Assembly (NCBI GenBank): GCA_023434535.1
Contig: JAEYSR010000096.1
Location: 1-28,120, forward strand
Source: Actinomycetes bacterium
Lineage (GTDB): Bacteria; Actinomycetota; Acidimicrobiia; Acidimicrobiales; Microtrichaceae
Reading direction: 5' to 3'
DNA: 28,120 nt
In this document: in pieces, positions 1-6,817 of the stretch
How the letters are laid out: every line of letters begins with the position of its first letter
Numbering within the stretch: the first letter of the stretch is position 1
The notes under the pieces: model-generated
Told to the model about the DNA's origin: nothing
Databases searched by the model: none
The model's input: the letters and a program-made list of their open reading frames with translations, nothing else
Translations under genes and position numbers: made by a program

Positions 1-124
1 CGGCAACATGTCGGACTCGGTCCTCTTCAAGCGGCCGGCCGACATGCAGTCGGCGATCGGCGGCGCGGTCGTGACCATGCGGAACATCCGCACCGTCCGG
101 CGCCTCGTCGACAAGCTGGGCTGA
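1..124 (+). CDS. C-terminal 40 codons of an unidentified gene (cut by window edge)
   Basis: An open frame enters from the left edge (first full codon at base 2) and stops with TGA at 122-124. The visible tail reads GNMSDSVLFKRPADMQ and ends RRLVDKLG. It has the high-GC third-position pattern of a real gene and ends before a strong stem-loop, as expected for the last gene of a plus-strand unit converging on rpmA. I do not recognise the family from this fragment. In many bacteria obg follows rpmA, but this fragment is on the opposite strand and does not look like Obg. Confidence 0.6.
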   Translation, partial: GNMSDSVLFKRPADMQSAIGGAVVTMRNIRTVRRLVDKLG

Positions 125-191
125 ACGCCAACCTGGGCTGACCAGCGGAGCCACGGTTGCTCCGACGGGAGCGCACGGCACCCCGGACGCG

Positions 192-220
192 CCTCGGCCC
201 GCCACGAGGGCGGGCCGAGG
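192..220. terminator. Bidirectional stem-loop terminator between the partial gene and rpmA
   Basis: A perfect 12-bp inverted repeat (CCTCGGCCCGCC, 192-203, with its complement at 209-220) encloses a 5-nt loop. It lies between two convergent genes, 67 nt after the plus-strand stop and 23 nt after the rpmA stop. There is no T-tract, as is common for terminators of high-GC actinomycetes. Confidence 0.75.
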
Positions 221-243
221 TGAGATCGCTGCGTGGCGTTCGC

Positions 244-501
244 TCAGTCGGCGAGCGGTTCCACGTTGACGAGCTTGCGGTTCCGGCGGCTGCCGAACTT
301 GACCGTGCCGTCGGTCAGGGCGAACAGCGTGTCGTCGCCGCCGATGCCGACGTTCTCACCCGGGTGGATGCGGGTGCCGCGCTGGCGGACGATGATGGAC
401 CCGGCGGTGACCACGCCACCGTCGTACACCTTCACGCCGAGGCGCTGTGCGTTGGAGTCGCGACCGTTCCGTGTGGAGCCGCCGCCCTTTGTCTTCGACA
501 T
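244..501 (-). CDS. rpmA: 50S ribosomal protein L27
   Basis: An 85-residue protein of the large ribosomal subunit whose N-terminal tail reaches toward the peptidyl-transferase centre. The family signature is plain: STRNGRDSNAQRLGVK near the N-terminus, then IIVRQRGTRIHPGENVGIG. The N-terminus starts MSKTKGGGS, so it lacks the cleaved extension seen in Firmicutes L27. The ATG is preceded by a purine-rich stretch containing GAGGACGAGG, a fair ribosome-binding site. It lies 31 nt after rplU and is surely co-transcribed with it. The usual downstream partner obg is absent here; a stem-loop and a convergent gene follow instead. Confidence 0.97.
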   Translation of the reverse strand: MSKTKGGGSTRNGRDSNAQRLGVKVYDGGVVTAGSIIVRQRGTRIHPGENVGIGGDDTLFALTDGTVKFGSRRNRKLVNVEPLAD

Positions 502-532
502 CTGAGCCTCGTCCTCTTGCTCTGCGAACCGA

Positions 533-841
533 TCAGCCGGCGGAGATGCCGGTGATCTCGATGGTGTGGTAGCTCTGGCGGTGACCCCAGCGCTTCCGCT
601 CGTTCGCCTTGTTCTTGTAGGTGAACGCGTTGATCTTCGGGCCCTTGGCCTCGCCCACGACCCTGGCGGTCACGGACGCGCCGGACAGCTGGTCAGGTGT
701 GGCCAGGACGGTCTCACCGTCGACCACCATCACGGGCTGGAGCTGTACATCTTCGCCGGAGTCGCCGAGCCGCTCGACGGAGAGGCGCTGGCCCTCCTCC
801 ACGCGGTACTGCTTGCCACCGGTCTTCACGACTGCATACAT
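533..841 (-). CDS. rplU: 50S ribosomal protein L21
   Basis: A large-subunit protein that binds 23S rRNA, 102 residues from the chosen start. It begins MYAVVKTGGKQYRVEEGQ, the hallmark N-terminus of L21, and later has the basic NKANERKRWGHRQ segment. An in-frame ATG four codons upstream (853) would give MASRMYAVV. I prefer 841 because the L21 family normally starts with MYAV and because a TAAGAT hexamer overlaps the upstream ATG, which would leave that codon outside a transcript begun there. Neither start has a Shine-Dalgarno. It follows the RNase E gene by 46 nt and precedes rpmA by 31 nt, a classic L21-L27 pair. Confidence 0.95.
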   Translation of the reverse strand: MYAVVKTGGKQYRVEEGQRLSVERLGDSGEDVQLQPVMVVDGETVLATPDQLSGASVTARVVGEAKGPKINAFTYKNKANERKRWGHRQSYHTIEITGISAG

Positions 842-851
842 ACGGCTCGCC

Positions 852-857
852 ATCTTA
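852..857 (-). promoter_or_regulatory. Candidate -10 element (TAAGAT) for rplU-rpmA
   Basis: TAAGAT on the minus strand ends 10 nt before the ATG at 841. Transcription starting about 7 nt downstream would give a leader of only a few nucleotides. No clear -35 is seen. It would let the ribosomal protein genes be transcribed separately from the RNase E gene upstream. Confidence 0.4.
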
Positions 858-887
858 GGGGCTGGGGGCGCCGACGGGAAGTCGACG

Positions 888-2786
888 TCAGCCGACCAGC
901 TCGTCGGGGACGATCAGGCCGCGGCCGTCGCAGTGCTCGCACCGGTGGGCGACCGACTCGAGGAGCCCTTCACCGATCCGCTTGCGGGTCATCTCGACCA
1001 GGCCGAGCTCGGAGATGTTGAACACCTGGGTCCGGGTCTTGTCCCGGGACAGGGCGTCGCGGAAGGCCTTGACGACCTTGTCGCGGTTCTCCTTGATCTC
1101 CATGTCGACGAAGTCGATCACGATGATCCCGCCGATGTCGCGCAGCCGCAGCTGACGGGCGATCTCCTCGGCGGCCTCGAGGTTGTTGCGGAACACCGTC
1201 TCCTCGAGCGAGGACGAGCCGACGTTGCGGCCGGTGTTGACGTCGATCACGGTGAGCGCCTCGGTGTGCTCGATGATGAGCGAGCCACCTGACGGCAGCC
1301 AGACCTTGCGGTCGAGCGCCTTCACGAGCTGCTCGGTGATGTGGAACCGCTCGAACATCGGCAGCGACTCGGTGGACCGGTCGAAGTGCTGGACCCGGTC
1401 GACGAGGGCGGGAGCGACGGCGGCGACGTAGTCCCGCATGTCCTCGTAGAGGGCCTGGTCGTCGATCAGCACGCTGCGGTAGTCGGCGCTGAACTCCTCG
1501 CGGATGACCCGGACCGCCATCTCCGGCTCCCGGTAGATGAGCCCGGGCCGCTGCTGCTGCGACGCCAGCTGCTCGATCTGCGCCCACTGCTTGACCAGGC
1601 GGGCGATGTCGCGCTCGATCTCGTCGGCGGTGACGTTCTCCGCCGCCGTGCGCACGATCAGCCCGTGCTCCGAGGGCTTCACCTTGTCGAGGATCTGGCG
1701 GAGCCGCTTGCGCTCGTCGTCGGGGAGCCGCTTGGAGATCCCGTACGTCCGCGAGTTCGGCACGAGCACCACGAAGCGCCCGGGCAGCGAGACCTCCTGG
1801 GTCAGCCGGGCGCCCTTGTGGGCGATCGGGTTCTTGGTGACCTGGCAGAGGATGAGCTGCCGGGCCTTGAGCACGTCCTCGATGCGGGGCGGCTCGCCGC
1901 CGCTCGTCTCCACGTCGTCCGGGTCGTACTGAACGTCGCTGCGGTAGAGGACGGCGTTCTTGGGGGTGGCGATGTCGATGAACGCCGCCTCCATGCCGGG
2001 CAGCACGTTCTCCACACGACCGACGTAGATGTTGCCGTGGATCTGGAAGACGTCGTCGGCCGGGTGGCTGACGAAGTGCTCGACGAGCGAGCGACCCTCG
2101 AGGATCGCGATGTGCGTGGCCTCGGGGGTCACGTGAACGTTCATCTGGTAGCGGCCGATCGCACGCCCCTTGCGCTGACGACCCCGCCGCCGCTCCATGG
2201 TCTCGTCGTCGAGCTCGACCGGTGCGTCGTCGGCGAGGACCGCCTCGACCGGCGTCGGCTGGTTGCGGCGGTCGCCGCCGTCGCGACGTCCGCCGCGCCC
2301 CTGGCCCTGGCCGCCCCTCGAGCGGTTCTGACCGCCCTTGCCCTGCCCGCCGCCCTTCTGGCCGTTGCGGCCGCCCTGGCCCTGGGAGCTCCGGGCGCCG
2401 TCGCCGGACGGACCGTCGCCCGCCTGGCCGCCGGAACCGGACTGCCCGCCCTGTCCCTGACCACCCTGTCCCTGACCACCCTGTCCCTGACCACCCTGCC
2501 CGCCGCCGGAACCGCCACGGCGACGGCGTCGGCGACGGCTGCTGCGGGACTGACCGGCGCCGGGCTGTCCCGACTGACCCTGCTGGCCGGACTGACCCTG
2601 CTGTCCGGAATGACCCTGCTGTCCCGACTGACCGGTGGCCGTGGAGCCGCCGGACGCGGCCGGGGGCGCGGGACGGGTGTCGCCGATCTTCGGCTTCGAC
2701 GAGTCAGCGACGGGCCGCTCCGACGGGGTGGAGGGGGCGGTGTCCGGACCAGCCTGGCGGCTGGTGTTCGATTCGGTGTCCGACAT
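888..2786 (-). CDS. rne: Ribonuclease E/G family endoribonuclease with Gly/Gln/Arg-rich N-terminal extension
   Basis: A single-strand-specific endoribonuclease for rRNA processing and mRNA decay, 632 residues. Residues about 50-175 are low complexity: SGQQGQ-type repeats, an Arg run (RRRRRRRGG, about 84-92), then QGQGG repeats, giving a disordered, probably RNA-binding arm. An S1-type RNA-binding domain follows (about 250-330, including NIYVGRVENVLPGMEAAFID). The catalytic region has DVNTGRN (Asp515) and VIDFVDM (Asp558), the metal-binding aspartates of the family. The C-terminal CEHC (Cys616, Cys619) matches the zinc-link motif. The protein ends just after it, so the disordered scaffold is N-terminal rather than C-terminal as in E. 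coli RNase E. The ATG lies 12 nt after the DUF2344 stop with AAGGG upstream. The choice between rne and rng is uncertain. Confidence 0.95.
   Translation of the reverse strand: MSDTESNTSRQAGPDTAPSTPSERPVADSSKPKIGDTRPAPPAASGGSTATGQSGQQGHSGQQGQSGQQGQSGQPGAGQSRSSRRRRRRRGGSGGGQGGQGQGGQGQGGQGQGGQSGSGGQAGDGPSGDGARSSQGQGGRNGQKGGGQGKGGQNRSRGGQGQGRGGRRDGGDRRNQPTPVEAVLADDAPVELDDETMERRRGRQRKGRAIGRYQMNVHVTPEATHIAILEGRSLVEHFVSHPADDVFQIHGNIYVGRVENVLPGMEAAFIDIATPKNAVLYRSDVQYDPDDVETSGGEPPRIEDVLKARQLILCQVTKNPIAHKGARLTQEVSLPGRFVVLVPNSRTYGISKRLPDDERKRLRQILDKVKPSEHGLIVRTAAENVTADEIERDIARLVKQWAQIEQLASQQQRPGLIYREPEMAVRVIREEFSADYRSVLIDDQALYEDMRDYVAAVAPALVDRVQHFDRSTESLPMFERFHITEQLVKALDRKVWLPSGGSLIIEHTEALTVIDVNTGRNVGSSSLEETVFRNNLEAAEEIARQLRLRDIGGIIVIDFVDMEIKENRDKVVKAFRDALSRDKTRTQVFNISELGLVEMTRKRIGEGLLESVAHRCEHCDGRGLIVPDELVG
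2451..2495. repeat. Three perfect 15-bp tandem repeats inside rne
   Basis: CTGTCCCTGACCACC occurs three times head to tail and encodes the QGQGG-type repeats on the minus strand. The unit keeps the reading frame (five codons), so copy number could change without a frameshift. Confidence 0.9.
2574..2627. repeat. Three imperfect 18-bp tandem repeats inside rne
   Basis: The units are CTGACCCTGCTGGCCGGA, CTGACCCTGCTGTCCGGA and ATGACCCTGCTGTCCCGA, encoding SGQQGQ/H six-residue repeats on the minus strand. The unit length is a multiple of three, so the frame is preserved. Confidence 0.85.
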
Positions 2787-2798
2787 GGGACGTTCCCT

Positions 2799-3560
2799 TC
2801 ATGACGCACGCACCGATGCGTGCGGGGACGGCGCGGCGAGCGCAATGGGCTCGCATCGTTCGCCGTCGCTCTGGATCCATTGATGCGTCCTGACGACCCG
2901 GATGGGGTGCTCCGGCAGCCGCATGGCCGCCAGCAGCTCGGCAGGACGGACGCTGCGAGGTTTGGTGCCCAGCTCGACGGTGAGCAGGGCCCCTTCTGGA
3001 GTGCGGTCCACGTCCAATGACAGGAGGAGCGGTCGCAGGTCCTCGCGCACCTGCTTGCTCTTGCGGACCAGTTCGATCGGGATCTCGTCGGCCGCCAGCA
3101 TCTCGGCGGCCGTGGTGCGGGCGACGTCGAAGTCGTCCGACGGTACGAGGAACTCCCAGGTGCTGGACGTCACGGCGTCCTGCAGCGACGGCGTCCCGGG
3201 AGCCAGCTCCCGCGACGCGGTGACGACGACCCCGGTGGGGAGGCACGGCTGCAGCAGCCCTGCGATCTCGGTGGCGTCGGGGACTGCGTCCCCGGGCGAC
3301 CCACCGCCGGGAGCGATGTCGCGCCCGTCCCCGTCGGCATCCGCGGCCTCGTCCAGGTCGATGTCGAGGTACTCGGCCGTCGACTCGTAGCCCGTCGACA
3401 GCGCGAGCCCGAAGTGCAGCTTGGCGCGAGGCGAGAAGCCCTGGCTGTAGGCCACGGGGAGCCCGGCCCGCCGGACGGCGCGCTCGAGGATCCGGGCCAG
3501 GTCGCGGTGCGACAGGAACCGGACCTTGCCGACCTTGGCGTACCGGACGCGCACCCTCAC
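2799..3560 (-). CDS. TIGR03936-family radical-SAM-associated protein (DUF2344)
   Basis: A 253-residue protein of the family that accompanies, or is fused to, TIGR03960 radical SAM proteins; its biochemical role is not established. The N-terminal signature is clear: RVRYAKVGKVRFLSHRDLAR followed by YSQGFSPRAKLHFGLALSTG. An acidic, Gly-rich insert (EAADADGDGRDIAPGGGSPG) interrupts the middle and looks lineage-specific. The GTG start at 3560 overlaps the TGA of the upstream radical SAM gene (GTGA), implying translational coupling. The stop is 12 nt from the RNase start, so the three genes form one operon with rplU-rpmA downstream. The linkage to RNase E and L21 suggests a role in RNA or ribosome maturation, which is inference. 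Confidence 0.9.
   Translation of the reverse strand: MRVRVRYAKVGKVRFLSHRDLARILERAVRRAGLPVAYSQGFSPRAKLHFGLALSTGYESTAEYLDIDLDEAADADGDGRDIAPGGGSPGDAVPDATEIAGLLQPCLPTGVVVTASRELAPGTPSLQDAVTSSTWEFLVPSDDFDVARTTAAEMLAADEIPIELVRKSKQVREDLRPLLLSLDVDRTPEGALLTVELGTKPRSVRPAELLAAMRLPEHPIRVVRTHQWIQSDGERCEPIALAAPSPHASVRAS
2805..2824 (-). other. Perfect hairpin at the DUF2344-rne junction
   Basis: CGCACGCA (2805-2812) and TGCGTGCG (2817-2824) form an 8-bp stem with a 4-nt loop in the last codons of the DUF2344 gene, 18 nt upstream of the rne ATG. In the mRNA it lies just before the rne ribosome-binding region. It could be an RNase E autoregulation site or a chance structure. Confidence 0.4.
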
Positions 3561-5560
3561 GGCGCCGCCACCGCGGATCTCGGGAGCAGGGCCACCGGCA
3601 CGGCTCCGCCGACCGACAGGTCCTGGCCGGTGCCCTGGCTGCCGCCGGCGGGCGGCGTGGCGGAGGCCACCACGTGCTCGATGCCGTAGCCGGTGCAGGC
3701 GCCGCAGTCGTAGCACGGGGTCCACCGGCAGTCGGCCAGGCCGACCTCGGCGAGCGAGTCCTGCCAGTCCTGCCACAGGAAGTCCTTGTGGAGCCCGGCC
3801 GACAGGTGGTCCCACGGCAGGACCTCGTCCTCGGTGCGGTGGCGGTACGTGTACCACTCGACCGAGAGGCCATGGGTGGCCATGGCCTCTTCCCACAGGT
3901 CCAGCCGGAAGCACTCCGACCACTCCTGGAAGGTGCCGCCGCGGCGCCACACCTCCTCGATCACCGGTCCGAGGCGACGATCGCCCCGGCTGGCGATGCC
4001 CTCGGCGAGCGTCGCCCGGGGGTCGTGCCACTTCATCTGCACGCCATGGTGGCGGCGGACGGTGTCGCGCAGCAGGTGGATCTTGCGCTGCAGCTCGACC
4101 ACGGTGTTCTGGCCGAACCACTGGAACGGCGTGTGGGGCTTGGGCACGAAGCCGCCGACCGACACCGTCACCGACGCACCCTTGTGGTGGCGCTTGCCGA
4201 TCTCCACGCAGTTGGCGGCCATCTCCGCGATGCCGAGCGTGTCCTCGTCGGTCTCGGTGGGCAGCCCGGTGAGGAAGTACAGCTTCATCCGCCGCCAGCC
4301 CTGCGAGTACGCGGCCTCGACCGCGTCGTAGAGGTCCTGCTCCCGGATGAGCTTGTTGATCACCTGGCGCATCCGCCACGTCCCCGCCTCGGGGGCGAAC
4401 GTGAGTCCGGTGCGACGGCCCCGCTGCAGCTGCGACGCGATCTCGACGCCGAACGCGTCGACGCGCAGCGACGGCAGCGACACCGACACGCGGCCGCACG
4501 CCTCGTCATCGATCACGCCGCCCACCACGTCCGCGATGCCCGAGAAGTCGGCGGTGGACAACGACGTCAGCGCGACCTCGTCGTAGCCGGTGCGACGCAG
4601 GCCCTCGGCCACCATCGAGCGGACCTGCTCGGCCGGGCGCTCGCGGACGGGGCGGGTGATCATGCCCGCCTGGCAGAAGCGACACCCCCGTGTGCAGCCG
4701 CGGAAGACCTCGACGTTCAGCCGGTCGTGGACGACCTCCGTCAGCGGCACGATCTGCTGGCGGGGGTAGGGCCACTCGGCCAGGTCCGCGATGGTCCGCT
4801 TCTCGACGACGTCGGACGCCTCGGGCCAGATCGGCTCCACCCCGACCAGGGCCTCGCCGTCGTAGTGGGCCTCGTAGGCCGCCGGCACGTACACGCCGGG
4901 GACCTTGCACAGGGCCCGGAGGACGGCCTCCCGATCGCCGCGGCCCGACGACTTCCAGTCCGACACCACCCGGGTGATCTCCGAGATCACCTCTTCCCCG
5001 TCGCCGAGGACGACGAGGTCCACGAAGTCGGCGATCGGTTCGGGGTTGTAGGTGCAGTGACCACCGACGGCGACGAGGCCGTGGTGCGCACGGCGGTCCG
5101 CCGCCCGGACGGGCAGCCCGGCCAGGTCGATGCAGTTGACGAGGTTCGTGTAGTTGAGCTCGGCGGAGAGGTTGAACGCCACGATGTCGAAGTCGGACGC
5201 GGGACGGTGGGTGTCCACGCTGAACAGCGGCACGCCGGACGCCCGCATCTCGGCTTCCAGGTCGATCCAGGGGGCGTAGGCCCGCTCGGCCACGGCGTCG
5301 GGCCGCTCGTTGAGGATCTCGTAGAGGATCTGCAGGCCCTGGTTGGGCAGGCCGATCTCGTAGGTGTCCGGGTAGGTCATCAGCCAGGCGACGACCGGGC
5401 TGGTGGGGCCGAGGCCGCTCCAGTCGGGGCTGACGGCGCCGTCCTCGCAGCCGATGTAGCGGGCCGGCTTCTGCACCCGGTGCAGCAACGGCTCCAGGCG
5501 GTCCCAGACGGAGCCGGCCTGACCGGCTGGCGCTCCGATGGGATCGGTCTGGGCGGACAT
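3557..5560 (-). CDS. TIGR03960-family B12-binding-type radical SAM protein
   Basis: Expected to hold a 4Fe-4S cluster and generate a 5'-deoxyadenosyl radical; the substrate is unknown. It has 667 residues from the ATG at 5560. The N-terminal half resembles the B12-binding-like domain of this family (MTYPDTYEIGLPNQGLQILY, VVLGDGEE). The cluster motif is C-TRG-C-RF-C (Cys289, Cys293, Cys296), followed by QAGMITRPVRERP. The C-terminal part has a Cys cluster (CYDCGACTGYGIEHV) that could bind a second metal or cluster. An in-frame ATG at 5617 is less likely because the extra residues are Arg-rich and a -10-like TACACT lies between the two. It heads the operon with DUF2344, rne, rplU and rpmA, about 135 nt after rodA. 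Confidence 0.92.
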   Translation of the reverse strand: MSAQTDPIGAPAGQAGSVWDRLEPLLHRVQKPARYIGCEDGAVSPDWSGLGPTSPVVAWLMTYPDTYEIGLPNQGLQILYEILNERPDAVAERAYAPWIDLEAEMRASGVPLFSVDTHRPASDFDIVAFNLSAELNYTNLVNCIDLAGLPVRAADRRAHHGLVAVGGHCTYNPEPIADFVDLVVLGDGEEVISEITRVVSDWKSSGRGDREAVLRALCKVPGVYVPAAYEAHYDGEALVGVEPIWPEASDVVEKRTIADLAEWPYPRQQIVPLTEVVHDRLNVEVFRGCTRGCRFCQAGMITRPVRERPAEQVRSMVAEGLRRTGYDEVALTSLSTADFSGIADVVGGVIDDEACGRVSVSLPSLRVDAFGVEIASQLQRGRRTGLTFAPEAGTWRMRQVINKLIREQDLYDAVEAAYSQGWRRMKLYFLTGLPTETDEDTLGIAEMAANCVEIGKRHHKGASVTVSVGGFVPKPHTPFQWFGQNTVVELQRKIHLLRDTVRRHHGVQMKWHDPRATLAEGIASRGDRRLGPVIEEVWRRGGTFQEWSECFRLDLWEEAMATHGLSVEWYTYRHRTEDEVLPWDHLSAGLHKDFLWQDWQDSLAEVGLADCRWTPCYDCGACTGYGIEHVVASATPPAGGSQGTGQDLSVGGAVPVALLPRSAVAAP

Positions 5561-5569
5561 GGTCCGGCA

Positions 5570-5575
5570 AGTGTA
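5570..5575 (-). promoter_or_regulatory. Candidate -10 element (TACACT) of the radical SAM-rne operon
   Basis: TACACT on the minus strand lies 9 nt before the ATG at 5560, and no Shine-Dalgarno is visible. A TTGCCG hexamer about 15 nt upstream is a weak -35 candidate. The spacing implies a leader of only about 3 nt. Confidence 0.45.
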
Positions 5576-5648
5576 CCGACGGTGACGTTCCGGCAAGGAA
5601 CCGGGTGATCGGGTCACCCCAGGCTCACCCCGACCGAGTGACCGCGCC

Positions 5649-5696
5649 TTGGGCGCCGGAGGCCCGAGCGCCCCGGGCGCCGGAGGCCCGAGTGCC
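5649..5696. repeat. Two 24-bp GC-rich tandem repeats just after rodA
   Basis: Two adjacent 24-bp units differ at three positions and share the core GGGCGCCGGAGGCCCGAG. They begin directly beyond the rodA stop. Each contains self-complementary segments (GGGCGC pairs with GCGCCC), so the array may act as a rod-operon terminator. A second inverted repeat (GGTCAC at 5612-5617 with GTGACC at 5638-5643) lies further along. Confidence 0.6.
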
Positions 5697-6817
5697 TATG
5701 CGTAGCGGTGCATGTGGACCGACTGCACCAGGCCGACGGCGGCGAACGACGTCATCATCGACGATCCGCCGTACGAGACGAACGGCAGGGGGATGCCGGT
5801 CACCGGCATGATGCCCAGGGTCATCCCGATGTTCTCGAAGATGTGGAAGAGGAACATCGACATGATCCCGACGCAGATCAGGGAGCCCAGAGGATCTGCG
5901 GCCAGCTGGGCGTTGCGCCAGACCCGCCACACGATGAGTCCGAGCAGGATCACCAGGGCTCCGGCGCCGACGAAGCCGAGCTCCTCCCCCGCGACCGTGA
6001 AGATGAAGTCGGTCTCCTGCTCGGGCACGTAGCCGCCCCGGGTCTGGGGTCCGTTCGTGAAGCCGTACCCCGTGAGCCCGCCCGATCCGATCGCCTGTTG
6101 GGCCTGCTCGACGTTGTAGGACTGCCCGTTCGGCGTGACGAACGACGTCAGGCGGTCCTTCTGGTACTGGTCCAGGGTGCCCGAGTTGAGGATGGCGAAC
6201 ACGGCCAGCAGGCCGAGGACGACGAGCACGAGGAGGTGGCGCATCTGCACGCCGCCGATGACCAGCATCCCGAGGGCGATCACGATGAACACGAGAGCGG
6301 ACCCCAGGTCGGGCTGGAGCAGGGTCATCGCCGTCGGGACGGCGAACAGGCCCAGGGCCACGGCGAGCCGCCGCAGGTCGACCTTCTCGGCGTGGCTCAG
6401 GTAGGCGGCCACGGCGATGATCACGCCCAGCTTGGCGAACTCGGCCGGCTGCAGGGAGAACGGGCCGAACCGGTACCAGCCCTTCGTGCCGTTCACCACG
6501 GCGCCGAGCGGCGTGAAGATGCCGGCCATGCCGACGAGTGACAGGCAGTAGATGAGCTGCCACCAGTCCGCGATGCGGCGGTAGTCGATGAGCGACAGGC
6601 CGGCCATCAGGCCCAGGCCGAGCGCCACGAACAGGCCCTGGCGCACCATGTAGCCGGAGCCACCGGCCATGTTGCGCGTGGCGCTGTAGACCATCGACGT
6701 CCCGATGATCACCGTCAGGCCGACGACCGTCAGCAGGACGACGTCGACGTGACGCCACGGGGCGGTCAGGTCCCGGGCGCGGAAGCGGTCGCCGGCCGGT
6801 GCGAACGTGCGGGCCAT
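5696..6817 (-). CDS. rodA: Rod-shape SEDS peptidoglycan glycosyltransferase RodA
   Basis: Polymerises lipid II into glycan strands for lateral wall growth, with PBP2 as cross-linking partner. It has 373 residues and about ten hydrophobic membrane segments from residue 25 on. The SEDS signature is at about 331-353 (GMTLGIMPVTGIPLPFVSYG). The periplasmic loop ends in PEQETDFIF, where Asp270 matches the conserved acidic residue thought to be catalytic. The ATG at 6817 overlaps the mrdA stop by one base (TGATG), so the two are translationally coupled. It is the last gene of the mreB-mreC-mreD-mrdA-rodA operon, which favours RodA over FtsW. Confidence 0.95.
   Translation of the reverse strand: MARTFAPAGDRFRARDLTAPWRHVDVVLLTVVGLTVIIGTSMVYSATRNMAGGSGYMVRQGLFVALGLGLMAGLSLIDYRRIADWWQLIYCLSLVGMAGIFTPLGAVVNGTKGWYRFGPFSLQPAEFAKLGVIIAVAAYLSHAEKVDLRRLAVALGLFAVPTAMTLLQPDLGSALVFIVIALGMLVIGGVQMRHLLVLVVLGLLAVFAILNSGTLDQYQKDRLTSFVTPNGQSYNVEQAQQAIGSGGLTGYGFTNGPQTRGGYVPEQETDFIFTVAGEELGFVGAGALVILLGLIVWRVWRNAQLAADPLGSLICVGIMSMFLFHIFENIGMTLGIMPVTGIPLPFVSYGGSSMMTSFAAVGLVQSVHMHRYA

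Noticed and set aside
2445..2640. Clustered repeats that might suggest a CRISPR array
   Set aside because: The units are 15 and 18 bp, adjacent without spacers, and in frame inside the RNase E gene.
2869..2888. A second copy of the SPFH upstream palindrome
   Set aside because: Only one half matches; the other half differs, and it lies within the DUF2344 coding sequence.
3674..5608. A plus-strand open frame of about 644 codons opposite the radical SAM gene
   Set aside because: The opposite strand encodes the cluster motif and an intact family member; no domain is recognisable in this frame.
5561..5617. An N-terminal extension of the radical SAM protein from the ATG at 5617
   Set aside because: The extra residues are Arg-rich and unlike the family, and a promoter-like TACACT lies within them.
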